A stretch of DNA of 55,623 nucleotides from Candidatus Thalassarchaeaceae archaeon (GTDB lineage: Archaea; Thermoplasmatota; Poseidoniia; Poseidoniales; Thalassarchaeaceae), in NCBI GenBank assembly GCA_023700245.1, contig JAJPRE010000008.1, positions 1 to 55,623 of the forward strand. The letters run 5' to 3'. Within the stretch, counting starts at the first letter, position 1; every line of letters begins with the position of its first letter. Made by a program: the position numbers and the translations under genes. Shown here piece by piece: positions 7,648 to 16,499 of this stretch. A model generated the notes under the pieces. The model was not told the origin of the DNA, searched no databases, and worked only from the letters and a program-made list of their open reading frames with translations.

Positions 7648-8775
7648 TTATGCACTATGTGTTTTTCCTGCACCTCTATGTCCAATTAGCCTAGAAACTT
7701 CCCATGGCAAACTACTTTCAGTAGTTTCTTCTAGTAATGTATCTAAATCTCTTTCCCATGACCATTTACTTCTCCAAATTTTAATAAATGATTTTCTCTC
7801 AACATCTGACATTTCGTGCCAAGGTGTTACTTCACTCTTATATCTAGAAAGTACATTAGCATGTTGATCCTTTGGAATATTATCTAAGTCCGCTCTTTGT
7901 TCGTCAGTTATGGGTTTAGTAGCGGGTGTTGTCCATCGAATATCTCCGCCCTTTAAAGTAGTAGAATTAGGAGATAAATCATCAGTTATCCCAGTTAATC
8001 CAGCATCTAAGAGTAACCTTTCTACATCATCTCCACAAGGCCATACGTATACAGGATAACCTCTCCTATGCTTGTTTAATCTATCTAATTTTGAACCCTT
8101 AAGGCCAACTGATAATCCTAAGTTTATCCTACTTTCTATTCCTTTTAGGTATTGTAAAGTACAAGGTAACATGGGGGAACCCTCTTTACGTTGTTTATTC
8201 ATTAATCTAGGTAATGAACTCATCAGAAAAGAAGGTGCAGCCGCTATCCTTTGCGTTTTCCAAGTACCCCATTGACGGATATAAGGCCTCAATCTACTAA
8301 ATTGTAAATTGCTACTAATCTGTTTCGATGCAGGAATTAGTTTTGCTTCGAATGAATATATGATATTACTAGTTTTACTTAATTTCAATGGACTTATATG
8401 TTTCTCCAAATTTTCAATCATATTTATCATATGTTCTGTTCTTTTCTTACCTCCTATCCATCCTCCTGCCTTTCCACTTGATGGGTGTGGAGGTTTCAAT
8501 TCGATACAAGCAAATGCCCCTTCTTCAGTAATTCTTCTTATGAAATTTGAATTTGTCAATAAGTCTTCTAATGGTTCTATATATTCAGGCAATTCATCTA
8601 GATTCATGCATTCAGGATAATCTCCATATTCAGTCTTTGAATCATGATGGAAGATTAGCTGATCATCTTTCGTCAATCTTAAATCAAATTCTATCCCATC
8701 ACTAACCTGTATGCCATGTGATAATGCTTGTATGGTATTTTCTCTAGGTTGTAACCATTCCCGTCCTTCTACCAT
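7648..8775 (-). CDS. Glycerophosphodiester phosphodiesterase-like protein, motif order circularly permuted
   Basis: This 375-residue protein carries the GDPD active-site motifs in rotated order. The N-terminus starts directly at PRENTIQAL (residues 10-18). It continues with GIEFDLRLTKDDQLIFHHD (E29 and D31 metal ligands, H44 catalytic) and CIELKP (E92, K94), and closes the barrel with VYVWPCGDD and GLTGITDDL (to residue 267). The HRG motif that normally precedes PENT is absent from the N-terminus. It appears at the very C-terminus as LIGHRGAGKTHSA (H366-R367-G368), after a helical Trp-rich linker of about 97 residues. Joining C-terminus to N-terminus restores HRG-17 residues-ENT, a spacing I recall from eukaryotic GPCPD1/Gde1 enzymes. 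A stop (TGA) lies two codons before the ATG. Activity is inferred. Confidence 0.72.
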   Translation of the reverse strand: MVEGREWLQPRENTIQALSHGIQVSDGIEFDLRLTKDDQLIFHHDSKTEYGDYPECMNLDELPEYIEPLEDLLTNSNFIRRITEEGAFACIELKPPHPSSGKAGGWIGGKKRTEHMINMIENLEKHISPLKLSKTSNIIYSFEAKLIPASKQISSNLQFSRLRPYIRQWGTWKTQRIAAAPSFLMSSLPRLMNKQRKEGSPMLPCTLQYLKGIESRINLGLSVGLKGSKLDRLNKHRRGYPVYVWPCGDDVERLLLDAGLTGITDDLSPNSTTLKGGDIRWTTPATKPITDEQRADLDNIPKDQHANVLSRYKSEVTPWHEMSDVERKSFIKIWRSKWSWERDLDTLLEETTESSLPWEVSRLIGHRGAGKTHSA

Positions 8776-8877
8776 ATCTCAACGCATGTTGTCTTTACAC
8801 ATAAATTTCATCATTATATGGCTAAATAAGCCCCAATACTAAAACCCTAGTAAGCCGACCGAGCGATAGGTATTGAC

Positions 8878-10668
8878 ATGTCAGAGACAATTCAACTAGA
8901 CCGGAAATCAAATCCTCAAGAAGTAAAAGGTTACGCAGTTTATGACTGGGCGAAGTCCGCATTCGAAACATCAGTAACTGTAGCAGTCTTACCTGCTTGG
9001 TATGCGTATCTTTTCCTAAAAGCGAATGGTTTGACTACTTCCATTGGTTCAATTGAAATGGGAGGCGATGCAGTTTGGTCCTTTGCAGTTGCTTTTGGAA
9101 CTTTATTCGTAGCAATTATAAGCCCTTCTTTTGGAGTAATTGCAGATAGAAGAAGAATTAAGATGCGGTGGTTAAGAATTCTTACATATGTCGGAGCAGG
9201 ATCCACTTTCCTTCTGGCATTTGCACCATTAATGCCGGTAGATACTCAATGGATTTGGCTAATGGTTTTCTTTATGCTTGCAAATGTAGGATTAAATGGT
9301 GCAGGAGTATTCTACAATGCTCTTCTTCCACATATGGGTTCCGATGATGAAATGGATCGAATCTCAAACCTAGCTTTCTCAGCAGGTTATCTTGGTGGAG
9401 GAATATTACTTCTTGTTCACCTCATCATGGTCTTATCTTTGTCAGGAGATTGGGTAATTCCATTCGTAATGGCATCTTCTGGAATATGGTGGTATGGATT
9501 TGCTTTATTGACATTTAAATGGGTCCCTGAACCACCTATCGAGAATGAAATGCCTAATCTTGGCTTTATTGAATCTGCGAAATTAGCTATTTCCGAAATA
9601 AGAAAAACTCTTGGAGAAGTGGATAAATTTAGAACCCTCTTCATTTATATGGTTGCATACTTTTTCTTTATTGATGGGATAAACAGCGTAACTGCATTGG
9701 GAGGGGTATTTGGCTCAACAGTTCTGGGAATTACAACTGTTGATTTGATAGTAACGATATTGGCAATTCAATTCGTAGCATGGCCATCTGCACTTATGTT
9801 TACTCGGCTAGCAAGTAAAATAGGGACTAAATCTGCACTAAATATTTCTCTGGTAGGGTGGGTTGTACTATGTTTTGCAGCCCTTTCTTTCGCTCCACTT
9901 GAATTTGCTAATCACGATGAGTACCAAGTACAGATAGAAGAGGTCGATGGTGAATGGTTCTATACGCCACATGCTAACTTAGCAGAGACGCCTATTGCAT
10001 TAGTAGAAAGCGGTGATGAACAGTTATGGGCCGAATCTACGTTACTCCCCTTTGGTATAGTACAGCAGGATGCGGATATTAACGATGCCCAAATTTTTCA
10101 ATGGGCAGGCTTTGATGATGACGGTGAGGTAATTACTATCAACATGGGATCTCTTGATTTGGAAACTCAAACATCTTTGCTAGATTCATTTGAAGATACA
10201 AGGTTTTCAATTAGTGCCAAAGCTGGAATTTTAGAATCAAATATGGTCGGAATAGACCATCCGACAAGCCTTGGTGATGGCGTTATTGATGTTATTCCGG
10301 ATACTGTAAGAACTTTAGTTTGGGGCCCGTTGGGAATTTCTGTAGGTATACAATTTTTACTATTGGGTTGTGCAATGGGGACACTTCTAGGCGGATCTCA
10401 AGGATTAGCAAGAAGTATGTTTGGGCAAATGGTACCTGAAACAAGAAGTGCAGAATTCTTTGGATTCTTTGGATTCTTTGGTAAAGTTGCAGCATTCATT
10501 GGGCCATTATTGTATGGATTTATGACCGTAATGTATGATAGTCGAATGGGGATATTATCTATCGCCGTACTAATCTTAATTGGTGCATTGATGATGAGAA
10601 TGGTCGATCTCGAAGAAGGTAGGGAAGATGCAAAAGCCGAAGATGCTCGTAATCGAGGGATGGCTTAA
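8878..10668 (+). CDS. UMF1/Atg22-like MFS permease with inserted extramembrane domain
   Basis: A 596-residue major facilitator. The N-terminal YAVYDWAKSAFETSVTVAV is the hallmark of the UMF1 (Atg22-like/BtlA) branch. Repeated hydrophobic helices span the protein, and the C-terminal MVPETRSAEFFGFFGFFGK segment followed by AAFIGPLLYG is also typical. Between about residues 342 and 476 lies a hydrophilic, Asp/Glu-rich insert with little helix-forming hydrophobicity (for example FQWAGFDDDGEVITINMGS). This insert breaks the usual 12-helix layout and explains the excess over the usual length of about 420-450 residues. Substrate unknown; Atg22-type proteins export amino acids from vacuoles. The ATG at 8878 is supported by the conserved N-terminus. 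The stop overlaps convergent tatC by four bases. Confidence 0.82.
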   Translation: MSETIQLDRKSNPQEVKGYAVYDWAKSAFETSVTVAVLPAWYAYLFLKANGLTTSIGSIEMGGDAVWSFAVAFGTLFVAIISPSFGVIADRRRIKMRWLRILTYVGAGSTFLLAFAPLMPVDTQWIWLMVFFMLANVGLNGAGVFYNALLPHMGSDDEMDRISNLAFSAGYLGGGILLLVHLIMVLSLSGDWVIPFVMASSGIWWYGFALLTFKWVPEPPIENEMPNLGFIESAKLAISEIRKTLGEVDKFRTLFIYMVAYFFFIDGINSVTALGGVFGSTVLGITTVDLIVTILAIQFVAWPSALMFTRLASKIGTKSALNISLVGWVVLCFAALSFAPLEFANHDEYQVQIEEVDGEWFYTPHANLAETPIALVESGDEQLWAESTLLPFGIVQQDADINDAQIFQWAGFDDDGEVITINMGSLDLETQTSLLDSFEDTRFSISAKAGILESNMVGIDHPTSLGDGVIDVIPDTVRTLVWGPLGISVGIQFLLLGCAMGTLLGGSQGLARSMFGQMVPETRSAEFFGFFGFFGKVAAFIGPLLYGFMTVMYDSRMGILSIAVLILIGALMMRMVDLEEGREDAKAEDARNRGMA

Positions 10669-11435
10669 ACATCATTTTTCAAAATGATTTTATCAACTAT
10701 CAGAGTTAATTCAAGTAGAATTAATATTGGGCCACCGACTAAAAATAATGATAGTGGATCAGGAGGAGATACCAATGCCCCGAATAATAAACATATAAAC
10801 CATAAAAATCTTCTATTTTCAATTACATTATCTCGGCTCACAATTCCACTTCTTAGGAAAAGAATGACAATTAGAGGTATCTGAAAACCGACAATAGATG
10901 AAAAATATAGTCCTGAAATGAATCCAATCCAAGATTTTAACCTCCAAGTTGATACAAGTCCGGAAGTAGTCGCATCTCTAGCCAGGTAATCTAATAGCAT
11001 AGGAATTAGAATTTCATGGGAATAAATTATCCCCAAGAGTCCCAAAAATATTGAAAATATAATTGAATATGATATTGTACCAAGATTATATGCCCTAGTA
11101 CTTTCAATATTTCTTTTGGCTTCGTCAATTATGCCTTTGCCATTCCATGCCATATCTAGAATAAACGCAATCAAAAGAAGCAAGAAACCTATTTTTACTG
11201 ACATGCTAAGCTTTAGTAAAATTACTTCCATTGGCTGTAATATGATTATTTCAACTTCATCCGGCTTAAATCCATCAGATTCAAGAAACCAGTTTATTAT
11301 TTCTTCACTTAGTGGGTATCCAAATATGAATCCCAAAGTAAAGATTCCAGTAAAAATATATATTCTATTTCTAATGTGATTAAGAAAACCTCTTAATTCC
11401 GCGCGTGGAATTAAATCTACGGTTTCACTTTTCAT
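10665..11435 (-). CDS. tatC: Sec-independent protein translocase subunit TatC
   Basis: TatC recognises twin-arginine signal peptides and, with TatA, exports folded proteins. The start ELRGFLNHIRNRIYIF matches the conserved N-terminal amphipathic segment. About six membrane helices follow. The signature late loops are present: SWIGFISGLYFSSIVGFQIP, LRSGIVSRDNVIENRRFLWF and SPPDPLSLFLVGGPILILLE. Length (256 aa) is normal. I choose the ATG at 11435 because GTGAT, a Shine-Dalgarno match, lies five bases upstream; the longer frame starts at a GTG inside that site. It follows the DRG gene by 22 bases. No tatA was seen in the window. None of the exported proteins here shows an obvious twin-arginine signal. 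Confidence 0.85.
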   Translation of the reverse strand: MKSETVDLIPRAELRGFLNHIRNRIYIFTGIFTLGFIFGYPLSEEIINWFLESDGFKPDEVEIIILQPMEVILLKLSMSVKIGFLLLLIAFILDMAWNGKGIIDEAKRNIESTRAYNLGTISYSIIFSIFLGLLGIIYSHEILIPMLLDYLARDATTSGLVSTWRLKSWIGFISGLYFSSIVGFQIPLIVILFLRSGIVSRDNVIENRRFLWFICLLFGALVSPPDPLSLFLVGGPILILLELTLIVDKIILKNDV

Positions 11436-11457
11436 GCTTATCACTTTTCTATTTTTT

Positions 11458-12582
11458 TTATCTTCTCGTTATAACTGATAGAAGATCTCCGTCTTTAAGA
11501 GTATGATCTAGGCCAACTCTCTGCCAATCAAATTTGGCGCTAGGCCCAAGTACTCTGGCATATCTGAATTTTCTAACAAAGTCCCGATGTAATTTTATAC
11601 ATACTTCTCTAACTGTACATGTATCTTTAACTATCAATGGCTCAACTAAATCAGCTTCTTGGCCCTGTGGTTTTAGATAGATCGACATAAAATGTAAATT
11701 ATTATAGATGAAATCTTTCATTGTATCTATTCCTTGACCAGTTTTTGCAGAGACTTCTAGGACTGGCCATCCTTCTGGCAAACTGTCTTTGGCCTTTTGT
11801 ATGTCCTTTTCTGATGCCAAATCAACCTTGTTTAATACAACTACTGCTCTACTGTAAACTCTATTTCCGGCCAATGTATCTACTATATTATCATCGGTCA
11901 CATTCGTCCTTAATGTTACTGTGGCAGATACTATTCCAAAACTTCTAACTATATCTTGAATTTCTACATCAGTTAAATTAGTCTGTTTGACAGTTGATCT
12001 AACAACTATTCCTCCTCTATTAGTTCTAGTTATGAATACCTGAGGGGTGTTCTGATTCAATCTCAAACCTCCTCTCCAAAGTTCATAATCGAGAATATCG
12101 AAATGCGAATCTTGAAATGGATCGACGACATAAAGAACCATGTCTGAACCTCTTATGACATTAAGAATCTCTCTGCCCCTTCCTTTTCCATCAGACGCTC
12201 CTTTTATCAATCCCGGTAAATCTAAGATTTGTATTTTTGCACCTCTATGTTCCATTAATCCTGGAATACATGTTAATGTAGTGAATGCAAAATTACCAAT
12301 ATCTGACTCAACTTCAGTAAGCTGCGATATTAAACTAGATTTACCTACACTGGGGAATCCAACTAATGCAACAGATGCGTCACCGGATTTTTTAACTTCA
12401 AAACCAGGGCCACCTCCACTTGCCTTTGAGTGCGCCTGAGCCTTCTCTTTACGCTCCCTAAGTGCAGCAATTTTTGCTTTTAATTTACCAAGATGGCCTT
12501 GAGTGGCTTTATTCGATTTTGTTTTTGTAATTTCATCCTCTAGGGATTTGATTTGCTCCTCAATAGTTGCCAAATCTTTCAT
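11458..12582 (-). CDS. DRG-family (Obg-related) GTPase with TGS domain
   Basis: A 374-residue translation-associated GTPase of the developmentally regulated GTP-binding family shared by Archaea and Eukarya. A charged coiled-coil/HTH-like N-terminus (LEDEITKTKSNKATQGHL) is followed by ASVALVGFPSVGKSSLI (G1), the FTTLTCIPG switch, ILDLPGLIKGASDGKGRG (G3), VVLNKVDLAS (G4) and VSAKTGQG (G5). The C-terminal TGS domain includes CTVREVCIKLHRDFVRKFRYA and ends HTLKDGDLLSVITRR. All nucleotide-binding motifs are intact. Ribosome association is known for eukaryotic DRGs and inferred here. The ATG at 12582 is close to GGGAG. It probably heads a two-gene unit with tatC. Confidence 0.9.
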   Translation of the reverse strand: MKDLATIEEQIKSLEDEITKTKSNKATQGHLGKLKAKIAALRERKEKAQAHSKASGGGPGFEVKKSGDASVALVGFPSVGKSSLISQLTEVESDIGNFAFTTLTCIPGLMEHRGAKIQILDLPGLIKGASDGKGRGREILNVIRGSDMVLYVVDPFQDSHFDILDYELWRGGLRLNQNTPQVFITRTNRGGIVVRSTVKQTNLTDVEIQDIVRSFGIVSATVTLRTNVTDDNIVDTLAGNRVYSRAVVVLNKVDLASEKDIQKAKDSLPEGWPVLEVSAKTGQGIDTMKDFIYNNLHFMSIYLKPQGQEADLVEPLIVKDTCTVREVCIKLHRDFVRKFRYARVLGPSAKFDWQRVGLDHTLKDGDLLSVITRR

Positions 12583-12720
12583 CTCCCTGAATTAAAAGCC
12601 CATTCCATTCTACCGCTTTTTATCGTTAACGCTTAGCCTTAGGTTATTGAATCCGGTGGCTTCTTATGCTCATATCGTAGTAAGCAAGACTTATTTTACT
12701 TACACGGAGGCGTTGATGAT

Positions 12721-13401
12721 ATGGTAGAAGTAATTTTGTACATCGCCGATCGACATTATCTTTCTTCTTTACTAAATACTCCAATTTCTCAACTAATAGT
12801 TATGCTAAACAATGGCGAATTAAGAAAAAATAGGCCTTCATCATATAGCGATTTTCATAGAGATTTTGATGTAGATTTAGAGGGAGAATTATTGGAACTA
12901 TTTGATAGAAATTTAGAATTATTTGACGCTGATAAAAATATCTTAATCCAACACTCAGAACTAAATAATGACATTTATTTAATATTGGCAAAATGGGCTT
13001 CAATAGCACAATGGAGTTGCTGGGATGCCCGATTATTCCTTTATGTCGAGCCATATATTGATTCTTCAATTACTGGAGTTTCAGATTTTTTAAGGCCAAG
13101 TATATGGAATCAATTTCAAGATGCAGTATCGAAATTAGATCAAAAAACGTTTACTGAATCAGTCATTCTCGATTGGATGAATAGGAGAGAAAAATTAGAT
13201 GAAACAATGGAGCCATCTGAAGATCCAATGATTTTACCAACTATGAATTCTCACAATAACTTAAGCAAGTCTTTATTTAATTTTATTAAATATTCTAAAA
13301 ATCATAACTTTGATTTATTATTAGGCAGGGAATATCTAGATTCAGAATTATGGCATATAGGGCAAAAATCTTTACAGGAATTACAGGAGGAAAGTACTTG
13401 A
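12721..13401 (+). CDS. Conserved-looking hypothetical protein coupled to nadM
   Basis: A 226-residue soluble, acidic protein of unrecognised family. The N-terminus is VEVILYIADRHYLSSLLNTP. A helical, Asp/Glu- and Leu-rich middle (DVDLEGELLELFDRNLELFD) is followed by the Trp-rich stretch LAKWASIAQWSCWDARLFLY. It has no signal peptide, membrane segment or metal cluster. GGAGG at about 12706 precedes the ATG at 12721. Its TGA overlaps the TTG start of nadM (TTGA), so the two are translationally coupled and may act in the same process. The Shine-Dalgarno site of nadM lies in its last codons. No function is proposed. Confidence 0.7.
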   Translation: MVEVILYIADRHYLSSLLNTPISQLIVMLNNGELRKNRPSSYSDFHRDFDVDLEGELLELFDRNLELFDADKNILIQHSELNNDIYLILAKWASIAQWSCWDARLFLYVEPYIDSSITGVSDFLRPSIWNQFQDAVSKLDQKTFTESVILDWMNRREKLDETMEPSEDPMILPTMNSHNNLSKSLFNFIKYSKNHNFDLLLGREYLDSELWHIGQKSLQELQEEST

Positions 13402-14015
13402 AGAAATTACCGATGTTGCCAAAACCACCAGATTTAGTAGTAAATGGTGGAGTAGTAGTATTGGGAAGATTCCAGCCATTTCATAATGGGCATATCGATT
13501 TAATCTTCAAAGCGGAATCATGGCGCTTACAAAACTCTCCAAATTCAAAACTAATATTAGCTATCGGTTCTTCAAATAGGCCCGAATCTATGGATAATCC
13601 TTGGTCGTATGAAGAAAGAAAAGAAATGATAAAATCGTGGATTGATGTTCAAGACGGATTCAATGAAATAATAATCGTTGCAATTCCGGATATTGAAGAT
13701 CCACCTAAATGGGTATCGCATGCAGAAAAATATCATGGAAAAGATGGAATATTTTTTACCAGTGATGATTATTCTGCTGATTTATATCAAAAGTCTAATT
13801 GGAAAGTTATCTTATCTCCACTAAAAGATAGGGAAAAATATCAGGGCTGGAGAGTTAGAGCAACTGCTCATATGTTGTCAACAATTAGTGATGACGAAGC
13901 AATCCGTACCGTACTTACTCCGTCAATGTCAGTAGATGTCATAAATTATTTAATAGAAAATGATGGATTTAGGAGACTAGCATTCCTTGGACAAGGTGGC
14001 GAACCAGTTGGCTAA
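13398..14015 (+). CDS. nadM: Nicotinamide-nucleotide adenylyltransferase (archaeal NadM)
   Basis: Transfers AMP from ATP to NMN to make NAD+. The nucleotidyltransferase HxGH signature appears as VVLGRFQPFHNGHIDLIF. It is followed by LILAIGSSNRPESMDNPWSY and EERKEMIKSW, typical of archaeal NadM; the late YQGWRVRATAHM contributes ATP-binding residues. I place the start at a TTG at 13398 (LKKLPMLPKPPD, 205 aa). A perfect AGGAGG at 13385-13390 lies seven bases upstream, and the TTG overlaps the preceding stop. The longer frame from 13350 lies inside the upstream gene. It converges on fabH with an 11-base gap. The C-terminal tail GFRRLAFLGQGGEPVG extends slightly beyond the usual end. Confidence 0.88.
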   Translation: MKKLPMLPKPPDLVVNGGVVVLGRFQPFHNGHIDLIFKAESWRLQNSPNSKLILAIGSSNRPESMDNPWSYEERKEMIKSWIDVQDGFNEIIIVAIPDIEDPPKWVSHAEKYHGKDGIFFTSDDYSADLYQKSNWKVILSPLKDREKYQGWRVRATAHMLSTISDDEAIRTVLTPSMSVDVINYLIENDGFRRLAFLGQGGEPVG

Positions 14016-14026
14016 TTTTCTAATTA

Positions 14027-15007
14027 CTACCATATCATTGCATTTGCGCCCCATGCAAGGCCTCCTCCAAATGCAACAGTAACTACCAAATCTCCAGATT
14101 TTATTTTTCCTTCAGAAACTGCTTCAGATAATGCAATCGGGACGCTCGCACCTGCAGTATTTCCATATTTTTGTAAATTAATAAAAGTTTTTTTCATTGG
14201 TAAATTTAATTTTTTCATTCCTTCTTTTATTATGTTGAGATTGGCTTGATGTGGTATTATCATATCTACCTCGGATAAATCTCTATTCACCCTTTTGAGT
14301 ACATTAATCACTGCTTCCGGCATTGCATCTATTGCAAAATCCCATACTGCCCTTCCATTCATTTGAAAATATTGCTCACCTTCTACAAATCTGTCTGATG
14401 ATAATGATTTACGTACTCCTCCTGCTGGAATTTGTATTACATTCGCACCACTCCCATCTGATTTAATCCATGTTCCAAGTATCCCCTTTCCATCTTCTAC
14501 CTTTTGCAAGACTGCAGCTCCTGCCCCATCTCCAAATAATACGCAAGTGGATCTATCCTTCCAGTTCACAATTCTACTATAGGTCTCAGCACCGATTACA
14601 AGTATATTTTCATAATTATTATCTGCTGTAAATTTTGTTCCAATTTCTAGGGCATGAATCCATCCTGCACAAACAGCATTTATATCAAAAGCACTGGCAT
14701 TGATACAACCCAATTTATTCTGCGTAATTCCCGCAGTAGAAGAAAGTGGAACATCGGGACTACTGGTAGCAAGAATTATCATATCTATGTCTTCAGGTTT
14801 TATTTTAGCCATCTTCATTGCTTTTATAGCAGCAAATACTGCTAAATCACTAGTGCAAACATCGGGTTCAGAAATTCTTCTTTCAATTATTCCAGTTTTC
14901 TCTACTATCCATTTATTGCTTGTATCAACTATATTTTCCAAATCTTCATTTGTCATAATCTTCGGCGGGACATAGGATCCAATTCCGACAATTCCAACTC
15001 CGACCAT
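14027..15007 (-). CDS. fabH: Beta-ketoacyl-ACP synthase III (FabH-type)
   Basis: A thiolase-fold condensing enzyme with a full FabH catalytic triad: Cys in INAVCAGWIHA, His in MIIPHQANLNII and Asn in KYGNTAGASVPIAL. Other family signatures are VDTSNKWIVEKTGIIERR, ILATSSPDVPLS and the C-terminal GDLVVTVAFGGGLAWGANAM. Length (326 aa) is standard. FabH starts fatty-acid synthesis in bacteria; in an archaeon it is unexpected and the acyl substrate is unknown. It is the last of six minus-strand genes, 46 bases after an aldehyde dehydrogenase, so it could condense a catabolic acyl-CoA rather than serve lipid synthesis. Archaeal HMG-CoA synthase is related but lacks this triad context. The ATG at 15007 is preferred over the TTG at 15010. 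Confidence 0.85.
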   Translation of the reverse strand: MVGVGIVGIGSYVPPKIMTNEDLENIVDTSNKWIVEKTGIIERRISEPDVCTSDLAVFAAIKAMKMAKIKPEDIDMIILATSSPDVPLSSTAGITQNKLGCINASAFDINAVCAGWIHALEIGTKFTADNNYENILVIGAETYSRIVNWKDRSTCVLFGDGAGAAVLQKVEDGKGILGTWIKSDGSGANVIQIPAGGVRKSLSSDRFVEGEQYFQMNGRAVWDFAIDAMPEAVINVLKRVNRDLSEVDMIIPHQANLNIIKEGMKKLNLPMKKTFINLQKYGNTAGASVPIALSEAVSEGKIKSGDLVVTVAFGGGLAWGANAMIW

Positions 15008-15053
15008 CAATATCGTTACGTACAGAAATCCAATAGGATTTCAGACTTACTAA

Positions 15054-16490
15054 TTATTTATCTTTTATACAGACATTCATGACCTCTGAGAAAAAATTCA
15101 AGCTCCATTTACCACCTTCTCTTCCAACACCACTATCTTTGACTCCTCCGAAAGGAACTCTCAAATCTCTATGAAGCCATGTATTTACCCAAATCATTCC
15201 TGTGTGTATCGATTCTGCAATTCTTCTCCCTTTGACTAAATCTTCTGTCCAAATACTGCCAGCTAGGCCATACCTTGTATTATTTACCATTTTCAATAAT
15301 TTATCTTCATTCGTGAATTTATGTAGAGTTACTAATGGCCCAAATATTTCCTCAGTTGAACACCTAGAGTCATGGCTCAAACCTTCAACAACAACGGGGG
15401 CCATCCAATTTCCTTGTAGGAATTCAGTAGGCAAACAAGGGTCTCCGCCGGTAAGTAATATCCCTCCTTCTTTAATGGCCAAATCAGAATAATATTGTAC
15501 TTTTTGTAAATGTTCCTTTGAAATTAATGCACCTAAATTTGTATTTTCATCCAACGGGTCTCCTATTTTCATGGATTCAACTTCTTCAACTAATTTTTGT
15601 TTAAAAATATCATATATTCCTTCTTCAACAAATATTCTTGAACCGCAAAGACAAACTTGCCCTTGATTCAAAAAACCTGATCTCACAACTCCAGAAACTG
15701 TCTTATCTAAATCACAATCTGAAAAAACTATTGTTGAGTTTTTCCCTCCTAATTCGAGGCTCAGTTTTTTGAAAGCAGGCGCTGCAGAAGCAGCCACTTT
15801 AGACCCCGTAACGGTACCTCCAGTGAAAGATACAAAATCAATATCATCATTTTCGACTAGAGGTGCTCCGGTTTCTATTCCGTTTCCATGGACTAAATTT
15901 ACTACGCCTTCAGGTAATCCAATTTCATTTATTGCACGCATCAGTAAGTCTGCAGTCATAGGTGTCAATTCACTCGGTTTACATACTACAGTATTTCCCA
16001 TTCCTATTGCTGGAGCAACTTTCCAAGATAGTAGATATAGTGGTAAATTCCAAGGAGTAATTAATGCCCCAACTCCAACTGGTTTGTGTATTACATAATT
16101 CATAGCATCAGGCATTTCAAATGTTTCAACATCCAACTCTCTTATTATTTTAGCAAAGAATCTAAAATTAGAAATGGATCTGGCTGCATCAACAGCCCTT
16201 GATAATGAAATTGGTTTACCAGTATCTCTACTCTCTAATTCTGCAATTTCTTCACTCCATTCTTCTAGTTTATCTGCAATTCTGTCTAGCCAAATAGATC
16301 TCTCGATGTGTGATAAATTCCCCCAATCTTTTTGAGCATCCTTAGCAGATTTTATCGCCCTTTGAACATCTTCTGAGTTTGATATAGGTATTCTACAAAT
16401 TATTTTCCCTGTTGCAGGTTCTAGGTTAGTAATCCATTCATTACCAGTTTGATTAGAAAAATTTCCACCAATGTAGTTCTTCAGGTCCAT
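15054..16490 (-). CDS. Aldehyde dehydrogenase, 2-aminomuconate/2-hydroxymuconate semialdehyde type
   Basis: An NAD(P)-dependent ALDH of 478 residues. Landmarks are ITPWNLPLYLLSWKVAPAIG, GNTVVCKPSELTPMTA, FTGGTVTGSKV, the glutamate in LSLELGGKNS and the catalytic Cys in NQGQVCLCGSRIFVE. The combination PWNLPLYLL plus NQGQVCLCGSRIFV matches the ALDH8A1/AmnC/XylG branch, whose members oxidise 2-aminomuconate or 2-hydroxymuconate semialdehyde. A start at the ATG at 16490 is supported by GGGTGAT upstream. It begins nine bases after the asparaginase-like gene, inside a compact operon. The branch suggests breakdown of an amino- or hydroxy-muconate-like product, but the true substrate is not shown. 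Confidence 0.82.
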   Translation of the reverse strand: MDLKNYIGGNFSNQTGNEWITNLEPATGKIICRIPISNSEDVQRAIKSAKDAQKDWGNLSHIERSIWLDRIADKLEEWSEEIAELESRDTGKPISLSRAVDAARSISNFRFFAKIIRELDVETFEMPDAMNYVIHKPVGVGALITPWNLPLYLLSWKVAPAIGMGNTVVCKPSELTPMTADLLMRAINEIGLPEGVVNLVHGNGIETGAPLVENDDIDFVSFTGGTVTGSKVAASAAPAFKKLSLELGGKNSTIVFSDCDLDKTVSGVVRSGFLNQGQVCLCGSRIFVEEGIYDIFKQKLVEEVESMKIGDPLDENTNLGALISKEHLQKVQYYSDLAIKEGGILLTGGDPCLPTEFLQGNWMAPVVVEGLSHDSRCSTEEIFGPLVTLHKFTNEDKLLKMVNNTRYGLAGSIWTEDLVKGRRIAESIHTGMIWVNTWLHRDLRVPFGGVKDSGVGREGGKWSLNFFSEVMNVCIKDK

Positions 16491-16499
16491 CAAATCACC

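Noticed and set aside
7648-8900. Frameshift explanation for the missing N-terminal HRG of the glycerophosphodiesterase
   Set aside because: A TGA lies two codons upstream and no HRG-encoding sequence occurs in the other frames before the start; the motif is found intact at the C-terminus.
10440-10485. Short tandem repeat encoding FFGFFGFFG
   Set aside because: It falls in a normal conserved helix segment of UMF1 transporters, so it is coding and not a regulatory repeat.
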